Shown piece after piece: positions 17,121 through 25,647 of a stretch of DNA of 64,000 nucleotides (position 1 is its first letter; each line of letters opens with the position of its first letter). The notes below the pieces were generated by a model. It made no database searches. It saw nothing but the letters and a program-made list of their open reading frames with translations, and had not been told where the DNA came from. Made by a program: the position numbers and the translations under genes. Source of the DNA: Streptomyces sp. Tu6071 (GTDB taxonomy: Bacteria > Actinomycetota > Actinomycetes > Streptomycetales > Streptomycetaceae). The stretch spans positions 83,348-147,347 of the forward strand of contig NZ_CM001166.1 of NCBI RefSeq assembly GCF_000213055.1, written 5' to 3'.

Positions 17121-17269
17121 AACGGAAGCTGATCACCGGGTCCTCCTGGCCCCCACGGTCGTCCCTCGCACCGTCCCGCCCGGCCTTCGCCGGACGGGGC
17201 GGCTGCGGGGGCCGGCCGCGGCCGCCAGGCCGACCGCGTCACCCGCTCCACCAAGCATGATCCGACCCT

Positions 17270-17460
17270 CAAAAGGGCCCGGAAATTTCCCTTTTGCACC
17301 CCCGACCTGGCCGTTTACGGAAAGTAGCGGCGAGGCGAAGCGAAGCGAGGCGAGGCGAGGGGATCACCCCCCTCCCCGCCCCCGCTGAGCCCTCCAATCG
17401 GGGGGTCACGGGGGTGTTCGCGCCCGCTTCGCGCCGCCTCGCCTCGCCTCTCCGCTACGC
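17270..17460. repeat. Pentamer repeat clusters in opposed orientation, candidate cis transfer site
   Basis: Six head-to-tail pentamers GCGA(G/A) occupy 17330-17359. A matching set in reverse orientation (CTTCGC, CTCGC, CTCGC) occupies about 17427-17452, so the two clusters form a long imperfect inverted repeat around a C- and G-rich spacer. Upstream, CAAAAGGG (17270-17277) pairs with CCCTTTTG (17289-17296) around GGAAATTTCC, a probable terminator of the DUF2637 gene. The 358-bp gap is the longest in the tra cluster, and it lies upstream of the translocase gene. Recognition repeats bound by TraB-type translocases occur in such places, but the known 8-bp motif was not recognised here. Confidence 0.5.
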
Positions 17461-17478
17461 ACTGTGAGGAGATTCGTC

Positions 17479-19584
17479 GTGGCAGACACCGCGACCGCGA
17501 CCCCTGAAACCACCGCCGACACCACCGGCGACGGGGCCACGGACACCGCCGAATACACCGTCGTCACCGAGCCCGAGACCACCACCGACACGGCCTCGGA
17601 CAAGCCGAAAGCCAACCGGTCGCGGCCGAGGGCGATGCCGCTGCTGATCCACGGCGGCAACGCAACCGGAATCGCCGCAGGCGTCGCCTACGGACTCGCC
17701 GGAGTGCCCGGTCTCATCGCCGCCGGCGCGGCCGGAGCCGCGGTCGGCGCCGCCGCGCTGGCGGGCCGCAAGAAGCGCTCGAAGGTCTCCGCCGCCCGCA
17801 CGAACGCCGCGAGCAACCGCTCCGGCGGCGGGACGCACCGCTCCGGAGGTGGCGCGGGCAAGGGCGGCCTGCTCGGACGCGGCGGCGGTCGCGGCCGGGG
17901 CGGCGGCGGTGCTGCTGGTGGCGGCGGCCGCGGGCCCGGGCGCGGTGGCAAGGGCGGCGGCTGGCTGAACGGCTCCGGGTCAGGGGGCGGTGGGACCGGC
18001 ACGAAGAACCGGCCCGGCGGCGGCAAGCACGGCGCCGGTGGCGGCGGGCGCGGCCCGGGAGGAACGGGCGGCGGCAAGCACGGCCGCGGCGGCGGCCTGG
18101 GCGGACTGCTCGGAGGTGGCAGGAACCGGCGCGGTCCCGGCGGTCCCAACTCGCCCGGCGCGAACACCCCGAAGGGCACCGGGAACGGCAAGAACAACGG
18201 GGGAGGCAAGAACGGTCCCGGCGGGAAGGCCGGCGCCCACCAGCAGTCTCGCACCGGCAAGGCCTGGCAGACCCTCAAGGGCTGGGGCAACAAGATGCGC
18301 CGCAACAACGGCGGCACCTCGAGCTCCGGCGGCTCCGGATCCTCCGGTTCGGGCGGCGGCTCCAGCTCGGGCACCTCCGGCTCCGGCACGAAGACCATCA
18401 CGCCCGCCAAGACCCGCCTCGGTCGCGCCCTGCAGAAGATGCGCGGCCTCGCGAGCAAGCTCCGCCGCTCCAAGAAGAAGAGCGGCTCCACCAGCTCCGG
18501 TGGAAGCGGCCCGACCTCGGGCCGCTTCCACCGGATGCGCCGCCTAGCCGCCCGCAAGCTCGGGCACTGGCTGCGCTGCGCAGGCGCCGGACTCCTCGCC
18601 GGACTCGGAGGGCTGGCAACGCTGCCCCTCGGACTCCTGTGGGGACTGGCCCTGCTGCCGTTCAAGCGCCGCGACCCGCTCCACGGGTTCGCGCTGCCCG
18701 TCCGTGTCGCCGGACGGATCTGGCGGTTCTTCTTCCGCCGCTCCAAGGCCCGCCACGACAAGAGCGCCAAGGCGGACACGCTCAACCTCAAGGTCAACAA
18801 CCCCAGGAAGGACACCGATCCCGTGACCGGACCCTCGCTCGCTGCTGGCACCACGGTGCTGGACGGCAACAGCTCCAAGTTCGCGATGGCCATGCGCGCC
18901 GCGCACGCCTCCTACACCGGCTACAGCCCGCGCAGCATGATGGAGGTCGCTGCCGAGTACGCCGGCCTGCCCAACGGCATCCGCGCCGCGGCCCTGGCGG
19001 TCCAGCAGATGGCCGTCAACGCCGACCAGAAGTACCCGTGCAGCAAGAAGGCGCTCGCCAAGCTGAGCGAGGCCTGCGCCAAGCTGGTCGCCGCCGCCGC
19101 TCGCGCGGACGGCATGGTCGCCTTCTTCCGCATGGTCCACGCCTTCGACATCGAGCGGATCGTCGCCCCGAGGACGAACGAGTGGATGTGGAACGTCACC
19201 CCGACCGGCTCCGACGCCGCTGAGGGCGCGATGTTCATGCCCGGCCGCATCGAGTCCGGGTGCGTCCTGATGGCCGTGCTCTACCGCACCTTCGAGCCGG
19301 TCCACATGATGCAGGTCGGCTCCGAGTTCCAGGGCATCGCCTACGGGCTCACCGCCCTGGCCGACTGCGTCCAGGCCCTCTACGAGCGCACCATTGCCCT
19401 CTACCCGGTCGACGACCGCGTCACCGACGAGATCGGCAAGCTCGTCTCGATGATCCGGGCCGCGTCCGACGACGCGGACATGGCCGCGAAGCTGTTCGTG
19501 GAGGACCACAGCCGCGAGATCAGCCACAACACCAGCCCCCGCAAGGGCCCGGCTGCCGAGTCCATGTGGAACACCCCCCGCTGA
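17479..19584 (+). CDS. Large Gly-rich membrane-associated transfer protein, unrecognised
   Basis: 701 residues from the GTG at 17479 (GAGGAG 7 bases upstream). Order: Thr-rich acidic N-terminus; a glycine-zipper-like hydrophobic segment (AAGVAYGLAGVPGLIAAGAA); about 250 residues of Gly/Arg/Lys/Ser low complexity; a hydrophobic pair (AGAGLLAGLGGLATLPLGLL); then a conserved-looking soluble C-terminal 230 residues starting near LAAGTTVLDGNSSKFAMAMR. It sits directly ahead of traB, so it may be a membrane partner of the translocase. Similar Gly-rich proteins precede traB on other Streptomyces plasmids by general knowledge; the exact role is not known. Confidence 0.7.
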   Translation: MADTATATPETTADTTGDGATDTAEYTVVTEPETTTDTASDKPKANRSRPRAMPLLIHGGNATGIAAGVAYGLAGVPGLIAAGAAGAAVGAAALAGRKKRSKVSAARTNAASNRSGGGTHRSGGGAGKGGLLGRGGGRGRGGGGAAGGGGRGPGRGGKGGGWLNGSGSGGGGTGTKNRPGGGKHGAGGGGRGPGGTGGGKHGRGGGLGGLLGGGRNRRGPGGPNSPGANTPKGTGNGKNNGGGKNGPGGKAGAHQQSRTGKAWQTLKGWGNKMRRNNGGTSSSGGSGSSGSGGGSSSGTSGSGTKTITPAKTRLGRALQKMRGLASKLRRSKKKSGSTSSGGSGPTSGRFHRMRRLAARKLGHWLRCAGAGLLAGLGGLATLPLGLLWGLALLPFKRRDPLHGFALPVRVAGRIWRFFFRRSKARHDKSAKADTLNLKVNNPRKDTDPVTGPSLAAGTTVLDGNSSKFAMAMRAAHASYTGYSPRSMMEVAAEYAGLPNGIRAAALAVQQMAVNADQKYPCSKKALAKLSEACAKLVAAAARADGMVAFFRMVHAFDIERIVAPRTNEWMWNVTPTGSDAAEGAMFMPGRIESGCVLMAVLYRTFEPVHMMQVGSEFQGIAYGLTALADCVQALYERTIALYPVDDRVTDEIGKLVSMIRAASDDADMAAKLFVEDHSREISHNTSPRKGPAAESMWNTPR

Positions 19585-19615
19585 CCCAAGCGGACCGAGC
19601 ACGACCCGCACCACC

Positions 19616-19663
19616 AGGAGCCGGTGGCCGACCCCGCCAACGCGGGGCAGGCCACCGGCTCCT
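19616..19663 (+). terminator. Strong two-step hairpin between the Gly-rich gene and traB
   Basis: AGGAGCCGGTGGCC (19616-19629) pairs perfectly with GGCCACCGGCTCCT (19650-19663), and inside CCCCGC pairs with GCGGGG. No U-tract. It probably reduces read-through into, or stabilises the ends of, the traB message. Confidence 0.65.
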
Positions 19664-19726
19664 CTGCTGCCTATCCCCTGCTGCCGCCCCACCCCCGCCT
19701 TCCCGACCAGGACGGAGAACCTCCCC

Positions 19727-22174
19727 ATGTCGATGCGTCACTGGGACTGGTCGCTGCCCAGCGGCCACACCACCTTCCTCGGATACGCCACCGAGACCGC
19801 CATGACCACCGTCGCGCTCGCCCCGCTCACCGGCCTGCCCTGGCAGGCTGCCGCCCTCACCCTGGGCAGCGCGGCCGCCGCCGGCACCGTCCACGACCTG
19901 CGCGTGAGCACCACCCTGGGCACGCTCACCACCCGTGCCGTCTCCTGGCTGACCGCGTCCGCATGGGCGTCCTGGGCGCTGGCGACCGCGCCGCTGACCA
20001 CCACCGGCTGGGCGAGCGGCCTGGGCCTGGCCACCGTCGGCCTCGCCGCCAACGCCTCCGCCAACCGCACCGAGAACACCCGCTCCGAGCGCAAGAAGCT
20101 CCTCAAGCTCCGCCGCAAGTCGGTCGGCATCCTCCTGGACTGGGAAGACCGCATGAAGCGCGTCGCCCGCATCGAGGACTGCCACGGCAAGGACGTGCAG
20201 CACTGGCCCGGCGAAGTCGGCTACACCGTGGAGATGGACCTGCCCGCCGGCGGCACCAACGTCGACGACCTCAACGGCTACGGCCCGAAGTTCGCCAGCG
20301 ACCTGCGCCTGCCCGACGGCTGCGGAGTCGAGCTGTTCCCCGGTGCCAACCGCGGCACCATCCTGATCGAGGTCACCCTCAAGGACGTCATCACCGCCGA
20401 CATCCCTTACCCCGAGGACTACTCCGAGATCAGCCTCACCGAGCGGTTCCCGTTCGGCGTGTACCGCAACGGCGAGCCCGCGCTCGGCAGCCTCTGCAAC
20501 GACTGCGGGATCCTCGTGGGCGAGACCGACGCGGGCAAGACCAACACCCTGCGCGTCGTCACCGCCCAGCTCGCCCGCATGCCCGACGCGCTGATCTGGG
20601 CGATCGACACCACCGGCGGCGGCGTCGCCCTCCCCTGGATCACTCCGTGGGCCACCGAGGGCATCGCGTCCGCGCCGATCGTCGACTGGATCGCGCACAC
20701 CGAGGACGAAGCCCGCCTCATGCTCAAGATGGCCGCCGAGATCATCGCCGCGCGCAAGGCCGGCTACCAGCAGCTGATGCGCGAGAGGAAGACCGACAAC
20801 AAGCTGCCGATCAGCGCGGAGATCCCCGGCATCGTCATCATCACCGACGAGACCGCCTCCCTGCCGTACGACATCAAGGAGATGATCGACAAGGTCGAGC
20901 AGGAGGGCCGCGCGATGCGCGTGCGCGCACTCGTGGCCGCCCTGCGCGCCACGCAGGACGCCATCACCGCGATGATGAAGCTGATGTCGAAGTGGCGGGT
21001 CGGCATGACCGTCTCCGACGCCGAAGAGCTCGCCTACCTCTTCCCCGGCTACATCAAGATCGACCCGAAGGACGCGCCCGTCGCAGGGTCCGGGTGGAAC
21101 ATGCACACCCGCCTCGGACCGAAGAAGCCGACCGCGATGAAGGTATGGCGCCTGGTCGACGAGCTGATGGACACCATCTGCCAGGCCACGGCCGGGCGAC
21201 GGCCCAAGCTCGATGAGCTGTCTGCCGCGGTGGACAGCGGCGAGCACTACCCGCAGCGGTGGGCGCGCACCCTGCCCGACCTGTACAAGGGGCAGAAGCT
21301 CACCGAGTCCGCGCAGTACGCCGTCGACAACGCCGGTGAGATCATCGCCGCCGCGACGCTGCTCGCCTCCGACCCGGTGCCGCAGGGCAGCAGCATGGCG
21401 TCGCCCGCTCCGGTGGTGCCGGCCGGGTTCGAGGGGTTCGGCGGTGCAGAGGAGCTGTTCGCAGCCGTCACCGCACAGCTGGACCCGAACGCCGCGCACC
21501 TCGCCGTCCCCACGGCTCCGGCCCCCACGCCGGCCGCCGCGCCGACGGCACCGGCCCCGCTCCCCCGCCCTGCCCGCCCGGTCGATCCGCGCGAGCTGGG
21601 CTGGGAGCTCCTGGCCGCCGCCGGGGCGACCGGCTACACGCCCAAGCTCCTGCACGAAGCCCTCGCGGCGGAGATGGACCGGCGGAAGGTGGGCGACGCC
21701 CCGGCACAGCGCACGGTCGGCGGCTGGCTCCAGGCGTGGGCGAAGGACGGCAAGGCCATCAAGGACGACTCCGGGCAGTACACCCGCTACGTCGCCCGCG
21801 AAGCCGCGGTCGGCCCGGCCGTCTCCGGCCCGGCCACCCCGGCCGGGTCGGAGACGGCACCCCTGCCCGAGGGTCTGGACGCGGCCCTGGTCCTCCAGGC
21901 CGTGGACTTGGTCGTCTCCACGCAGTTCGGGTCGGCGTCGATGCTCCAACGCAAGCTGCGCATCGGCTTCGCCCCCGTCCAGAACCTGATGGACTTCCTC
22001 CACCAGCTGGGCATCGTCGGCCCGTCCGACGGCTCAAAGGCACGCGAAATCCTGGTCTCGACGGCAGACTTGGACGCGACCATGATGAGGATCGCCGACG
22101 AACTCGGCTACACCACGCGCGACTTGGGCGCGATGGGCCTCGCGGCGGCTGCCGCTTCGCATGCCAAGGAGTGA
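19727..22174 (+). CDS. TraB-type FtsK/SpoIIIE-like conjugative DNA translocase
   Basis: 815 residues. Residues 15-115 are hydrophobic (several membrane helices). The motor domain starts near residue 145; Walker A is GETDAGKTN (residue 265 region) instead of the usual GxTGSGKS, and Walker B is GIVIITDETAS. The C-terminal 75 residues match the FtsK gamma winged helix: LVVSTQFGSASMLQRKLRIG, LMDFLHQLGIVGPSDGSKAR, EILVS. In Streptomyces one such protein is enough to move double-stranded plasmid DNA between hyphae, with the gamma domain recognising short repeats in cis. An Ala/Pro-rich linker (residues 590-630) joins motor and gamma. Small membrane-protein genes follow directly. Confidence 0.92.
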   Translation: MSMRHWDWSLPSGHTTFLGYATETAMTTVALAPLTGLPWQAAALTLGSAAAAGTVHDLRVSTTLGTLTTRAVSWLTASAWASWALATAPLTTTGWASGLGLATVGLAANASANRTENTRSERKKLLKLRRKSVGILLDWEDRMKRVARIEDCHGKDVQHWPGEVGYTVEMDLPAGGTNVDDLNGYGPKFASDLRLPDGCGVELFPGANRGTILIEVTLKDVITADIPYPEDYSEISLTERFPFGVYRNGEPALGSLCNDCGILVGETDAGKTNTLRVVTAQLARMPDALIWAIDTTGGGVALPWITPWATEGIASAPIVDWIAHTEDEARLMLKMAAEIIAARKAGYQQLMRERKTDNKLPISAEIPGIVIITDETASLPYDIKEMIDKVEQEGRAMRVRALVAALRATQDAITAMMKLMSKWRVGMTVSDAEELAYLFPGYIKIDPKDAPVAGSGWNMHTRLGPKKPTAMKVWRLVDELMDTICQATAGRRPKLDELSAAVDSGEHYPQRWARTLPDLYKGQKLTESAQYAVDNAGEIIAAATLLASDPVPQGSSMASPAPVVPAGFEGFGGAEELFAAVTAQLDPNAAHLAVPTAPAPTPAAAPTAPAPLPRPARPVDPRELGWELLAAAGATGYTPKLLHEALAAEMDRRKVGDAPAQRTVGGWLQAWAKDGKAIKDDSGQYTRYVAREAAVGPAVSGPATPAGSETAPLPEGLDAALVLQAVDLVVSTQFGSASMLQRKLRIGFAPVQNLMDFLHQLGIVGPSDGSKAREILVSTADLDATMMRIADELGYTTRDLGAMGLAAAAASHAKE

Positions 22175-22178
22175 CCAG

Positions 22179-22484
22179 ATGGCTGAGACCGCAGACGAGG
22201 AGATCGAGCGCCTGGAGGCCGAACGGCACTCCTACAGCGAGACCTTCAAGAACACGTCCGACACGGACGCGGTCACGCGCGCGCACCTCCAGTCCGAGAT
22301 GGACCGGCGCACCGACCGGATCCAGGAACTCCAGCAGCACCAGCCGCTCGGGTTCCTCGCCCGCTGGGGGCTGCGCGCCGCCTCCCTCGCCCTGCTCTGG
22401 GGCGCCTGGGAGGTCGGCCCCTGGTGGGCCAAGACCGGCTGCGTCCTGCTCGCTGCCTTCCTCGCCTTCTACAGCCTCGGCTGA
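22179..22484 (+). CDS. Small membrane protein downstream of traB
   Basis: 101 residues, AAGGAG 7 bases ahead of the ATG. The first 55 residues are an acidic coiled coil (EEIERLEAERHSYSETFKN), then two hydrophobic helices (RWGLRAASLALLWGAWEVG and AKTGCVLLAAFLAFYSLG). Starts 4 bp after traB, so it is in the same operon. Spd-like by position. Confidence 0.7.
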   Translation: MAETADEEIERLEAERHSYSETFKNTSDTDAVTRAHLQSEMDRRTDRIQELQQHQPLGFLARWGLRAASLALLWGAWEVGPWWAKTGCVLLAAFLAFYSLG

Positions 22485-22522
22485 CGCACCCCCGCACCGT
22501 CACGGCCCGCCCGGGCCACCAC

Positions 22523-22554
22523 GGACCCGCCCCGCCACCCGGCAGGGCGGGTCC
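22523..22554 (+). terminator. Hairpin in the tra operon
   Basis: Perfect 10-bp stem GGACCCGCCC / GGGCGGGTCC with a 12-base loop, followed by TTCGCGTT. It separates the post-traB membrane gene from the next one. Confidence 0.6.
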
Positions 22555-22595
22555 TTCGCGTTCCCGCACCACCTGTCCCCCGCAAGGAGCCCGCC

Positions 22596-23225
22596 GTGGA
22601 ACCCCGCGACCTCACCCTCACCGACCAGACCCCCGCCCCGCCCGCCGTCGCACTCCCCTACGAGGGCCTGGAAAAGATCTGGGAGCTGTTCCCCGACGCC
22701 CGACCCGGCGCCGGCGGCCTGCCCGCCCCCACCCCGCACACCGCCGTCGGCCTGCCCACCGACGAGGCGTACATGGCCCGGGTCTACGACCTGGTCCGCC
22801 GGGAAGAGGCACTGAACCACATCCGCGCGCAGTACCAGCAGGCCGCCGCGCACGTCGCCCTCGCCCCGGCCCCGGTCTACCCCCAGATCGTCGCCCAGAC
22901 CCCGGCTCCCGCCCTGCCGCCCGCCCCGGCCCCCGAGCCCCAGCGCGCGGTGCCGGCGTACGTGTGGAAGTACAGCGCGCTCACCCTGTCCACCGGCGGC
23001 TGCATCGCGCTCACCGGCGTCGGCATCGGAGCCGCCGCCCCGACCCTCGCCCAGATCCCCGCCATCCTCACCGCGACCGGCCAGGTCCTGATGAGCGGGA
23101 CCGTCCTGGTCGTCGTCGTCCTCCTGCTGCTCGCCCTGCGCGGCACCGGGGGCGGCGGCGGGCGCGGCGGCAACACCTTCAACATCCGCAAAGCGGTCTT
23201 CCGGCGCAACACCTTCCGGGGATGA
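22596..23225 (+). CDS. Membrane protein, Spd-like, Pro-rich N-terminus
   Basis: 209 residues, GTG start with AAGGAG 8 bases upstream. A Pro-rich soluble N-terminal 120 residues is followed by two transmembrane helices (YSALTLSTGGCIALTGVGIG and VLMSGTVLVVVVLLLLALRG) and a short basic tail after a Gly run. This layout is shared by spread-related proteins of Streptomyces conjugative plasmids. No catalytic motif is seen. Confidence 0.7.
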   Translation: MEPRDLTLTDQTPAPPAVALPYEGLEKIWELFPDARPGAGGLPAPTPHTAVGLPTDEAYMARVYDLVRREEALNHIRAQYQQAAAHVALAPAPVYPQIVAQTPAPALPPAPAPEPQRAVPAYVWKYSALTLSTGGCIALTGVGIGAAAPTLAQIPAILTATGQVLMSGTVLVVVVLLLLALRGTGGGGGRGGNTFNIRKAVFRRNTFRG

Positions 23226-23319
23226 GCCGGGCCGCCTGCCTCGCCCCCGCGCCCCGCGCCGGGGACGGGACAGGCCGCCCGGCCCGCACCACCGCCTCCC
23301 GACAAGGAGCAGCCACCCC

Positions 23320-24063
23320 TTGGCTACCAACGACCCCAACACGCGCGCCGAGAACGACCTCACCACGAAGGTCGCGACGACCAAGACGCCCCCGCGCCTC
23401 AAGACCGCCCGCGCCTGGTGGACCCAGGCGTGGAACGAAGGCGGCATCCTGTACTCGCTGTGGGACGACGTCCGCCAGGCACCCGACGCCGGATGGCACG
23501 GCATGGCCAACTGGATCAAGACCGCCCTCGGCATGATCGCGTTCTCGTTCGTCGTGTTCCTCTTCACCGGCGCCGTCGACGTCCTGATGGACGCCGTGGA
23601 CCACCTCCTGACCGCCGTGCCCACGGTCCAGATCAGCGACAACACCTCCAGCGGCGTGTGGGCCACGATCGACAACCCGATCCGCTCCTACATCGCCGCC
23701 CACAGCGCGGACCTGCCGATCAGCGGGGCCACCGTCTACACCCTGTGGCGGTTCACCGGCCTGTTCTGCCTGGTCGCCGGGTTCTTCACCCGCAACAACG
23801 GCGTCCGTCTGACCTGGACGGCCTGGGGCGCGGCAGGCATCGCGATGGTGTGGACGACCACCCCGGACACCAGCCGCACCGTCGCCACCGCCGTCGCCCT
23901 GCTGGCCTGGACGCTCGCCTCCGCCTTCGCACTGCGCGGCCTCAACCTGCGCCCCCGCGTGCTCACCAACATCGGCGCACCGCAGATCACCGTCCAGCCC
24001 GAGATCCACGTCCCCGTCCAGCCCGGCCCCGCTGACAACGACAACATCCGCCACCTGCGCTGA
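23320..24063 (+). CDS. Multi-pass membrane protein, Spd-like
   Basis: 247 residues from a TTG start with AAGGAG 8 bases upstream. About four transmembrane segments: ALGMIAFSFVVFLFTGAVDV, FTGLFCLVAGFFTR, WTAWGAAGIAMVWT and VATAVALLAWTLASAFALRG, flanked by soluble ends rich in charged residues. Continues the run of membrane proteins after traB and probably belongs to the same spread complex. Family not named. Confidence 0.7.
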   Translation: MATNDPNTRAENDLTTKVATTKTPPRLKTARAWWTQAWNEGGILYSLWDDVRQAPDAGWHGMANWIKTALGMIAFSFVVFLFTGAVDVLMDAVDHLLTAVPTVQISDNTSSGVWATIDNPIRSYIAAHSADLPISGATVYTLWRFTGLFCLVAGFFTRNNGVRLTWTAWGAAGIAMVWTTTPDTSRTVATAVALLAWTLASAFALRGLNLRPRVLTNIGAPQITVQPEIHVPVQPGPADNDNIRHLR

Positions 24064-24173
24064 TCCGGTCGCTCTGCCTGGTCACCGCCACCGACGCCCA
24101 CGCATCCCGAGCGCCGGCCGCGGTGACCGGACAGGCCGCCCGGCCCACCCCACCCCAGCGTCGAAGGAGCCCC

Positions 24174-24752
24174 ATGGCCCTCACCCTCTTCACCCGCCGC
24201 CCCGAGCCCGCCCCCACCGAGGAGGTCCTCCACCCCGCGCGCTGCCCCGAGACCGGTGAGTCCTGGACGCCCGAAGGCGTCACCGTCGCCGAGCGCTACT
24301 ACAACCTCGCGGGCGCGGTTGTCCTCGTCTACACCGCCGACACCTCGACGAGCCCCGGCACCTACTACGCGGTCGCCTGCCTCGGCTGCCACTACGCCAC
24401 CCGCCAGGACTCCACGTACGCGCGCTACACCCTGACCGCCGCCGCGAAGGTCGCCAACACGCACGCGAGCAGCTGCCGGGCACTGCCCCGCACCATCCCC
24501 GCCCGCCCCGACGACGACACCGTCCGCGAACGCCTGCACTCCTGGGTGCGCCGCGCCCGCCGCCAGGACGAGGGCGTCCAGATTTGGATCCGTGACCTGG
24601 ACCTGATGCGCCTCACCCTCCAGCGCACCACCAAGTGGATCGAGGCCGTGCTTCATCAGCTGGCCGAGGACCAGCCGGACGTCCTCTGGATCGCGCACAG
24701 CCAGTACAGCGACGCCGTCGCCTACTCCGCCCGCCAGCTCCCGGAGGCCTGA
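24174..24752 (+). CDS. Unrecognised protein with CxxC, transfer region
   Basis: 192 residues; GAAGGAG 6 bases upstream of the ATG. A motif ACLGCHYATR (about residue 72) and HASSCRAL suggest a zinc site (CxxCH...HxxxC). The C-terminal half is helical. No known family recognised. Followed after 2 bp by a GTG gene. Confidence 0.65.
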   Translation: MALTLFTRRPEPAPTEEVLHPARCPETGESWTPEGVTVAERYYNLAGAVVLVYTADTSTSPGTYYAVACLGCHYATRQDSTYARYTLTAAAKVANTHASSCRALPRTIPARPDDDTVRERLHSWVRRARRQDEGVQIWIRDLDLMRLTLQRTTKWIEAVLHQLAEDQPDVLWIAHSQYSDAVAYSARQLPEA

Positions 24753-24754
24753 CG

Positions 24755-25069
24755 GTGCCGCCCGGTGACCGCGACCATCCCGCCGCGACCACGCCCGGCA
24801 CCGTCCCGTCCGGCTGCTACTGGTGGACCGACCCGGACGGCGACCTGTGCCTGATGCCCGGCTGCATGGCCCGCCTCCAGGACCCGGACGCCGACTGCAC
24901 CTGCCCCACCCTCCAGGCCCGGCTCCTGCGCCTCGAGAACAAGCAGCGCGAGCGCGAGGCCGCCGACCGCTACGCCCGCCGGTGGTGGGACGCGCTGTCC
25001 AACGCCGTCAAAGCCCACCCCGACGCGCAGAGCATCCTCGCCGACGCCCGCCGCCGCGCGGGCCGCTGA
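24755..25069 (+). CDS. Small Cys-containing protein, unrecognised
   Basis: 104 residues from the GTG at 24755, GGAGG 8 bases upstream inside the previous gene. It has CYWWTDPDGDLCLMPGC and CTC, spacing that could bind zinc, followed by an Arg/Glu helix (RLENKQREREAADRYARRWW). Tight spacing supports co-transcription. Confidence 0.6.
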   Translation: MPPGDRDHPAATTPGTVPSGCYWWTDPDGDLCLMPGCMARLQDPDADCTCPTLQARLLRLENKQREREAADRYARRWWDALSNAVKAHPDAQSILADARRRAGR

Positions 25070-25143
25070 CCGGTGCGGGACGGCCGCAGGCCCAGCGCCC
25101 GGCCGTCCCGGAGCCCCACCCCGCCCCGAACACCGGAGCCCTC

Positions 25144-25566
25144 ATGCCCCTCACTCGTCATCGCCTCGACACGCTCGCCGCCCGGTTCGGCCGGCACCGC
25201 GCCCACACCACCACCCGCGCGATCGACAGCGCGCTCGCCGAACAGACCGAGACCGCGAACGCACAATTCGCCGACCACGCGGCGCTCGCCATCGCGAAGC
25301 ACCCGACCGCGCTGTCCCTCCAGCCCTCCGTCCTCGACGTCCGAGACCGACTCCTCCTCGACCTCGCCCGCCTCGAAGGCGTTCTCGTCGGCGCCCGCCA
25401 CCACAACCTGGACCCGCGCCTCACCGAGCTCATGGAGGCCGCCGTCGCGCAGGGACACCGGCTCAGCCGGACCCTCGCAGCCGTCGCCCACGGCACCACC
25501 GACCCCACCCCCACGCCGCCGCGTGTCCAGCACGCCGCCGCCGACCTTCCCGGCCCGCACAGCTGA
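25144..25566 (+). CDS. Unrecognised helical protein
   Basis: 140 residues, MPLTRHRLDTLAARFGRHRA onward. Helical throughout, with LLLDLARLEGVLVGARHHNL in the middle and a Pro-rich end. No domain recognised. Weak ribosome site. Confidence 0.55.
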   Translation: MPLTRHRLDTLAARFGRHRAHTTTRAIDSALAEQTETANAQFADHAALAIAKHPTALSLQPSVLDVRDRLLLDLARLEGVLVGARHHNLDPRLTELMEAAVAQGHRLSRTLAAVAHGTTDPTPTPPRVQHAAADLPGPHS

Positions 25567-25647
25567 GGGGCCTCCGTGTTGCCTCGGCCCTCCTCCAGGG
25601 CCGGGGCAGTGCGGTGGTCCCTCAGCCGCCTCACGCGAGGAGAAAAC

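Noticed and set aside
17688..18893. A leftward 401-codon Pro-rich frame opposite the Gly-rich gene.
   Set aside because: It is the antisense shadow of Gly codons (GGC/GCC). The rightward frame has a ribosome site, membrane segments and a folded C-terminus.
19520..22003. A leftward 827-codon frame antisense to traB.
   Set aside because: The rightward frame encodes clear Walker and gamma motifs; the antisense frame is a product of high third-position GC.
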